This document shows positions 5,283 to 9,467 of a stretch of 9,467 bases of DNA, piece by piece (within the stretch, counting starts at the first letter, position 1; every line of letters begins with the position of its first letter). The stretch spans positions 1-9,467 of the forward strand of contig DAOUGC010000281.1 in assembly GCA_034429695.1 (NCBI GenBank), given 5' to 3'. Origin of the DNA: DAOUGC01 sp034429695. Lineage in GTDB: Bacteria > Chloroflexota > Anaerolineae > Anaerolineales > Anaerolineaceae. Under the pieces are notes generated by a model. That model made no database searches, was not told where the DNA came from, and was given only the letters and a program-made list of their open reading frames with translations. The translations under genes and the position numbers were made by a program.

Positions 5283-5314
5283 ACATGGACAAGGAACCAA
5301 GGACCATTAGCTGA

Positions 5315-7273
5315 ATGAAAAAATTGTCGCCAACAGATGGCATGTTGCCAAAAATCGGCTGGGCCGCGCTATTGCTGCTCATCCTGGCTCTGTCTCATAA
5401 CTACAACTTTCTGTTGTTTCATACCCTGGCTGAACTGTTTTCCATCCTGATCGCCGGGGGTATGTTTGTCCTCACCTGGACCACCCGTGATTACCGCGAA
5501 AGTGGCTATCTAACCTTTCTGGGGGTTTCGTTCCTCCTGGTGGGCGGCGTGGACCTGTTGCACACCCTGGCGTACAAAGGCATGCCCATCTTCCCTAGGT
5601 ATGATGCCAACCTGCCAACCCAGTTGTGGTTGTTGTCGCGCTTTATTCAAAGCGTTTCATTACTGCTGGCGCCGTTGTATGTCAGGCGGCCCATTCGGGC
5701 AACGCCATTGTTGCTGTTTTACTTGAGCTTCACCGGTTTGGTACTCGTCAGTATATTTGGAGGGGTTTTTCCAGCGGCGTATATTGAAGGCAGCGGGTTG
5801 ACCCCATTCAAGATTGCCAGTGAATGGGTGTTTATTGCCATTTTTGTGGCTGCGTTGGGCCACATGTGGTTGAGGCGGGCAGAATTTTCCAGCGGTTTGC
5901 GCAATCTTTTAAGTCTTTCGATCCTGTTTGGCATACTTACTGAAGTGGCTTTCATGTTGTATGTTGGCGTTTTTGATCTATCCAACATGCTGGGGCACTA
6001 CATAAAAATCATCTCTTTCTACTTTATCTACTCCGCCATCATCGAAACCGGCTTGCGTCAGCCGCTTGACGTGGTTTTTCGGGATGCACAGCAACGCCAA
6101 CTGGAACTGCTACGTTTGAACCAGCAACTTGAGACGATCCTGTCCAGCATACCCGTGGCGATGTGGATCGCTGATCGAAATGGGACCATTCTGCGCAAGA
6201 ACCAGATGGCTGATACCATCTGGGGCGGTGATACCCCAATGGCGGATACTGTCGAGGAGTACGCCGCTTATAATGGTTTCTGGAGCGACACAGGCGCTCC
6301 CATTCAGGCAGATGAGTGGGCGCTGGCGGTGGCAGTGCAACAAAACCGGGCGGTTTACAATCAATTTGTGGATATCCAGCGTTTTGACGGAAAAATGGCA
6401 ACCATTATTAATTCCGGGGTGCCCATTCGGGATGAGAACGGAGCGGTTATTGGGGCGGTTGCCATTTCCATGGACGTCACCCGCCAGCGGCAACTTGAGC
6501 AGCAGGCATCGCAGCGTGCCAGAGAACTGGCGATTGCCCAGGAAAGCCTGCGCGATTATGCCGCCCGTCTCGAAGCATCGAATCACGAACTGGAGCAGTT
6601 TGCCTTCGTGGCTTCGCATGACCTGCAGGAACCATTGCGGAAGATCCGGTTGTTTGGGGCACGACTGAACGAAAAGTTGTCAGAAAACCCTGATGAGGAT
6701 GTGAAGGATTATCTGCAGCGCATGGTCAACTCCAGTGAACGCATGCAACGTTTGATCAATGACCTGTTGGAGTATTCACGCCTCAATACGCGCCGGGCTC
6801 CATTTACCACCGTGGATCTCAACCAGGTGGTTAATGATGTACTGGGTGATCTGGAAGTGCCCATTCATCAGAGCGGCGCACAGGTTGAGGTCAATCCGTT
6901 GCCGGTGGTGCAGGCTGACAGGTTGCAGATGCATCAGATGTTTCAGAACTTATTAAGCAATGCCTTGAAGTTCACGCAAAAGGATGTCCCTCCGGTGATC
7001 GCGATTGGCATGGATGGTGCAGATGGCGCTGGGACCAACAACAATGTGGTAATGTATGTACGTGATACCGGTATTGGCTTTAACATGCAGGATTTTGAGC
7101 GGATATTGCAACCCTTCCAGCGTCTGCATGGGCAATCGGAATATCCAGGCAGCGGCATTGGCCTGGCAGTGGTGCGCAAGATCGTTGAGCGTCACAGGGG
7201 ACATATAACCGCCGAATCCCGGCCGGGCGAGGGGACCACCTTTTGGATCACCCTGCCGGAAAAACAATCATAA
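5315..7273 (+). CDS. Orphan sensor histidine kinase: MASE3-PAS-HisKA-HATPase
   Basis: A 652-residue membrane sensor kinase. Residues 12-245 hold seven or eight hydrophobic segments with the MASE3 signature (HTLAELFSILIAG, DLLHTLAYKGM, LPTQLWLLSRFIQS). A short helix leads to a PAS domain (about 273-390) ending in the usual DVTRQRQLEQQ, then a coiled-coil linker (about 390-424). The HisKA dimerisation helix contains ASHDLQEPL with phospho-acceptor H435. The ATP-binding domain (about 535-650) has an intact N box NLLSN (545-549), G1 box DTGIGF with D584, F box FQRLHG and G2 box GSGIGLAV (612-619). All catalytic elements are present, so it should be active. No response regulator is encoded in the window, and the ligand of MASE3 is unknown. 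ATG 5315 follows AAGGA by 11 bases, a longish spacing. surE follows after 18 bases. Confidence 0.93.
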   Translation: MKKLSPTDGMLPKIGWAALLLLILALSHNYNFLLFHTLAELFSILIAGGMFVLTWTTRDYRESGYLTFLGVSFLLVGGVDLLHTLAYKGMPIFPRYDANLPTQLWLLSRFIQSVSLLLAPLYVRRPIRATPLLLFYLSFTGLVLVSIFGGVFPAAYIEGSGLTPFKIASEWVFIAIFVAALGHMWLRRAEFSSGLRNLLSLSILFGILTEVAFMLYVGVFDLSNMLGHYIKIISFYFIYSAIIETGLRQPLDVVFRDAQQRQLELLRLNQQLETILSSIPVAMWIADRNGTILRKNQMADTIWGGDTPMADTVEEYAAYNGFWSDTGAPIQADEWALAVAVQQNRAVYNQFVDIQRFDGKMATIINSGVPIRDENGAVIGAVAISMDVTRQRQLEQQASQRARELAIAQESLRDYAARLEASNHELEQFAFVASHDLQEPLRKIRLFGARLNEKLSENPDEDVKDYLQRMVNSSERMQRLINDLLEYSRLNTRRAPFTTVDLNQVVNDVLGDLEVPIHQSGAQVEVNPLPVVQADRLQMHQMFQNLLSNALKFTQKDVPPVIAIGMDGADGAGTNNNVVMYVRDTGIGFNMQDFERILQPFQRLHGQSEYPGSGIGLAVVRKIVERHRGHITAESRPGEGTTFWITLPEKQS

Positions 7274-7291
7274 TCAAGATCGAAGTGGGAT

Positions 7292-8134
7292 ATGACAGAC
7301 AGGATCAGAAAACAAATATTGTTGACCAATGACGACGGCATTGATTCGCCGGGGCTGTGGGCCGCGGCGCAGGCGTTGTCAACCCTTGGGTACGTTACCG
7401 TGGCCGCTCCGCGCGATCAGGCTTCCTCCACAGGGCGCAGTTTACCCATATCGTCAGATGGGCGCATTGCCTTGCGTCGATTACGAATCGGTGATCAGGA
7501 ATGGCCCGTTTATGCTGTGGGTGGCACACCCGCCCAGGTGGTGTTGCACACCGTGCTTGAGATCATGCCGCAACCGCCGGACCTGGTGGTATCTGGAATT
7601 AATTACGGCGAAAATGTGGGAACCAGCATCACCATCTCCGGCACAGTGGGTGCGGCGCTGGAGGGGGCTTCGCTGGGTTTCCCGGCGCTTGCCATGTCGT
7701 TGCAGATGCGTGATTCCAGTTATTTCTATTCCCATTCAGCCGATGTGGATTTTTCGGCAGCGGCGTATTTTACAGCATATTTTGCCCGCCTGCTGTTGGA
7801 GAAAAAAATGCCGGCCGATGTGGATGCACTCAAGGTGGACGTGCCTTATGACGCCACCCCCCAAACGGATTGGGACATCACCCGTCTGGCGCGTGACCGG
7901 TATTATGTACCTTACGCCCACCGCACCGGCAGCCTGGAAGAGACCGGTTCGATCCGCGCGCGTTTGCAGGTGGACATTGAACATCTCATCCCCAAGACGG
8001 ACCTGCACTGCCTGTTGAATCAACGCAAGGTGAGTGTTACACCGCTCAGTCTGGATATGACCTCGCGCGTGGAAGCGGTTGAGATGGAATCGTGGATGCG
8101 GAAAATGGCCGGGGAGGGCGAAAGAGATCGGTAA
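7292..8134 (+). CDS. surE: 5'/3'-nucleotidase SurE (survival protein E)
   Basis: Metal-dependent cytoplasmic phosphatase that dephosphorylates nucleoside 5'- and 3'-monophosphates and related compounds; associated with stationary-phase survival in E. coli. At 280 residues it is slightly longer than the usual 250 or so. Metal-site residues are intact: D14 and D15 in LLTNDDG, S45 in the APRDQASSTGRS loop and N104 in SGINYGENVG. GTVGAALEGASLGFPALAMS follows, as is typical. The C-terminal part from about residue 190 is less conserved. ATG 7292 follows a modest GTGGGA and begins just before the first beta strand. The gene is probably co-transcribed with the upstream sensor kinase. In many bacteria surE lies near pcm, nlpD or rpoS; none is here. 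Its TAA stop lies inside the left end of the repeat element at 8130-8236. Confidence 0.93.
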   Translation: MTDRIRKQILLTNDDGIDSPGLWAAAQALSTLGYVTVAAPRDQASSTGRSLPISSDGRIALRRLRIGDQEWPVYAVGGTPAQVVLHTVLEIMPQPPDLVVSGINYGENVGTSITISGTVGAALEGASLGFPALAMSLQMRDSSYFYSHSADVDFSAAAYFTAYFARLLLEKKMPADVDALKVDVPYDATPQTDWDITRLARDRYYVPYAHRTGSLEETGSIRARLQVDIEHLIPKTDLHCLLNQRKVSVTPLSLDMTSRVEAVEMESWMRKMAGEGERDR

Positions 8135-8236
8135 TCAGTGATCAGAGATCAGAAAAGCCGGTTGCCGGATGTGGAATACTCCACAATCGACAACCGGCAA
8201 CTTTTCTCTGCCCACTGACGGCTGACTACTGACCTC
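8130..8236. repeat. Quasi-palindromic intergenic element with 7-base repeats at both ends
   Basis: The left end has three tandem 7-mers of pattern ATCAGNN (8134-8154). The right end has three of pattern CTGACNN (8215-8235), which read GTCAG-type 7-mers on the other strand, so the ends are inverted relative to each other. Between them is a long imperfect hairpin: GCCGGTTG (8157-8164) pairs with CAACCGGC (8191-8198), AAAA with TTTT beyond a 3-base bulge, and TGTGGA (8170-8175) with TCCACA (8180-8185) around the ATAC tip. It fills the gap between convergent surE and ychF and probably terminates both. Its structure resembles a small mobile or REP-like intergenic repeat; whether it recurs in the genome cannot be judged here. 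Confidence 0.7.
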
Positions 8237-8239
8237 TGT

Positions 8240-9310
8240 TTACAAATTAAACCGAATATTCAAAATATCGCCGTCCTTGACGATGTATTCCTTGCCTTCC
8301 AGGCGCAGGCGGCCCTTGCTCTTGACTTCGTTCATGCCGCCCATGCTGACCAGATCGTCATAAGACACCACCTCGGCGCGGATGAAACCCTTTTGCAGGT
8401 CGGTATGGATTTCGCCGGCGGCTTCAGGGGCGGCAGCACCGCGGCGCACTGTCCATGCGCGCACTTCATCGGGTCCCACCGTAAAGAACGACATCAAGCC
8501 AAGCAGGTCGTAAGACAGGCGGATCATGCGGTACAGGCTGGGCTCTTCAATACCGTATTCCTGCAGGAACATGGCGGCTTCGTCCGGCGGGAGCTGGGCG
8601 ATGTCCATTTCCAGCTTGCCCTGCAGCGCCACCACCTTTGAATTCTTGTGTTCATAAGCGATCTGCGGGGCGTTCTGACCTTCGGACAGATTGAATACCA
8701 CCAGCATGGGTTTGCGGCTCAGGAAGCCAAAGCCTGCCAGCCCGCGGTCTTCCTCAATGCTCAGTTCCAGATCCCGCAGGGGTTTCTCGTCGGATAGCTG
8801 TTGGTGAAAGCGCTGAAACAACTCAATCTCGCGGTCGATCACGTCCTTGGCGCGCCCGCCGCCCTTCTTGCGTTCATCAGCCAGACGTTCCAGCTTGCGT
8901 TCAACGGCGATCAGGTCATTGAGAATGAACTCGCTTTCCATGGTCGCCAGGTCGCGGGCGGGGTCAACCGAACCGGAGGGATGGGGGACGTTTTCGTCCT
9001 CAAAGCAGCGCACCACCTGAATGTAACCGTCCATCTGGGTCAACTGGTTGAGCAGTGTGCCGGAAATGCCGGTCTTGCCAGCCGAACCATCCAGCCCGGC
9101 GATATCGGCATAGGTGACCTTGGCGTAGATGGTCTTGCGGGGGTTGAACATGCCGGACAGGCGGTCTACGCGCGGGTCGGGGACGTCCACCACGGCGGTA
9201 TGGACTTCGATTTTGCCGCTGACCGCACCGGTGGGCTGGGTTCCGCGGGTGAGTGCATTGAACAGGGTGGTTTTGCCAGACTGGGGAAGACCAATGATTC
9301 CAAGCCGCAT
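8240..9310 (-). CDS. ychF: YchF/OLA1-family nucleotide-binding P-loop protein
   Basis: A 356-residue Obg-related P-loop NTPase; characterised members prefer ATP, bind ribosomes and modulate stress responses. Domain order is the G domain with inserted coiled coil (about 132-175) and a C-terminal TGS domain (about 272-355). The G1 loop is GLPQSGKTT (7-15), G3 is DIAG (69-72) and the G4 position holds NLSE (207-210), the NxxE form that replaces NKxD in ATP-preferring YchF. AWTVRRG, IHTDLQKGFIRAEV and the GKEYIVKDGDIL ending are diagnostic. Most YchF proteins read GLPNVGKST at G1, so this one belongs to a diverged subgroup. ATG 9310 is chosen because GIIGLP must lie near the N-terminus and AAGG sits 9 bases upstream; a longer reading frame would run back through the tRNA-Leu promoter region. 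No clear promoter of its own was identified. Confidence 0.93.
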   Translation of the reverse strand: MRLGIIGLPQSGKTTLFNALTRGTQPTGAVSGKIEVHTAVVDVPDPRVDRLSGMFNPRKTIYAKVTYADIAGLDGSAGKTGISGTLLNQLTQMDGYIQVVRCFEDENVPHPSGSVDPARDLATMESEFILNDLIAVERKLERLADERKKGGGRAKDVIDREIELFQRFHQQLSDEKPLRDLELSIEEDRGLAGFGFLSRKPMLVVFNLSEGQNAPQIAYEHKNSKVVALQGKLEMDIAQLPPDEAAMFLQEYGIEEPSLYRMIRLSYDLLGLMSFFTVGPDEVRAWTVRRGAAAPEAAGEIHTDLQKGFIRAEVVSYDDLVSMGGMNEVKSKGRLRLEGKEYIVKDGDILNIRFNL

Positions 9311-9321
9311 GTGAAGAAACC

Positions 9322-9349
9322 TTGACTTTCTAGAAAGATTGGATATACT
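9322..9349 (+). promoter_or_regulatory. Promoter of the tRNA-Leu gene with a palindrome in its spacer
   Basis: TTGACT (9322-9327) and TATACT (9344-9349) are 16 bases apart, near consensus, placing the start about 5 bases before the mature tRNA. The spacer region contains the perfect 12-bp palindrome CTTTCTAGAAAG (9326-9337), which also lies 16 bases upstream of the divergent ychF start codon. Confidence 0.7.
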
Positions 9350-9361
9350 CGTACTACCCGA

Positions 9362-9443
<82 letters not shown>

Positions 9444-9467
9444 CTGGGATTATAACATAAGCCCTCA

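Noticed and set aside
8801..9325. Plus-strand open frame of 174 codons opposite ychF
   Set aside because: It is the mirror of a highly conserved gene with no recognisable domain or start signals.

Overview
The window looks like a stretch of chromosome from a free-living bacterium. No insertion sequence, phage gene or CRISPR array was seen. Three traits are compatible with Chloroflexota (Anaerolineae-like) but do not prove it: a MASE3-type sensor kinase, a membrane-anchored formylglycine-enzyme-like protein with a Thr/Pro-rich linker, and a YchF with an unusual P-loop. This assignment is inference from gene content. Promoters read as ordinary sigma-70-type -35/-10 pairs, and most genes have clear Shine-Dalgarno sequences.

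Layout, left to right. (1) 1-1706 (+): a two-gene operon of an MhqO-type ring-cleaving dioxygenase and an MhqD-type serine hydrolase, translationally overlapping. It follows a near-consensus promoter with an inverted repeat at the expected transcription start, and looks like a (hydro)quinone-detoxification unit. (2) 1703-1863 (+): a tRNA-Arg(GCG) gene with its own promoter, whose -35 box overlaps the hydrolase stop codon, and its own terminator. (3) 1880-3508 (-): a three-gene operon of a four-helix membrane protein, a small XRE/YozG-like repressor and a DUF4386 membrane protein. Its consensus promoter has a palindrome over the -10 box, which suggests autoregulation. (4) 3652-4751 (+): a membrane-anchored FGE/SUMF-fold protein lacking the catalytic cysteines, ending at a terminator shared with the next, convergent gene. 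(5) 4778-5260 (-): a GlsB/YeaQ/YmgE-type small membrane protein preceded by a long leader with several inverted repeats. (6) 5315-8134 (+): an orphan MASE3-PAS-HisKA-HATPase sensor kinase followed 18 bases later by surE. (7) 8130-8236: a quasi-palindromic element with 7-base repeats in opposite orientation at its two ends, lying between convergent surE and ychF. (8) 8240-9310 (-): ychF. (9) 9322-9443 (+): tRNA-Leu(CAA) with its own promoter, divergent from ychF.

Most genes are recognisable families. What is less ordinary is the regulatory and intergenic DNA: an operator-like dyad at 52-67, a palindrome at 3473-3487 between possible divergent promoters, the structured leader at 5033-5226, and the 7-base-repeat element at 8130-8236. 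I see no clearly new multi-gene defence or mobile system. The best candidates for something undescribed are the membrane protein/repressor/DUF4386 operon, the leader RNA and the intergenic element.
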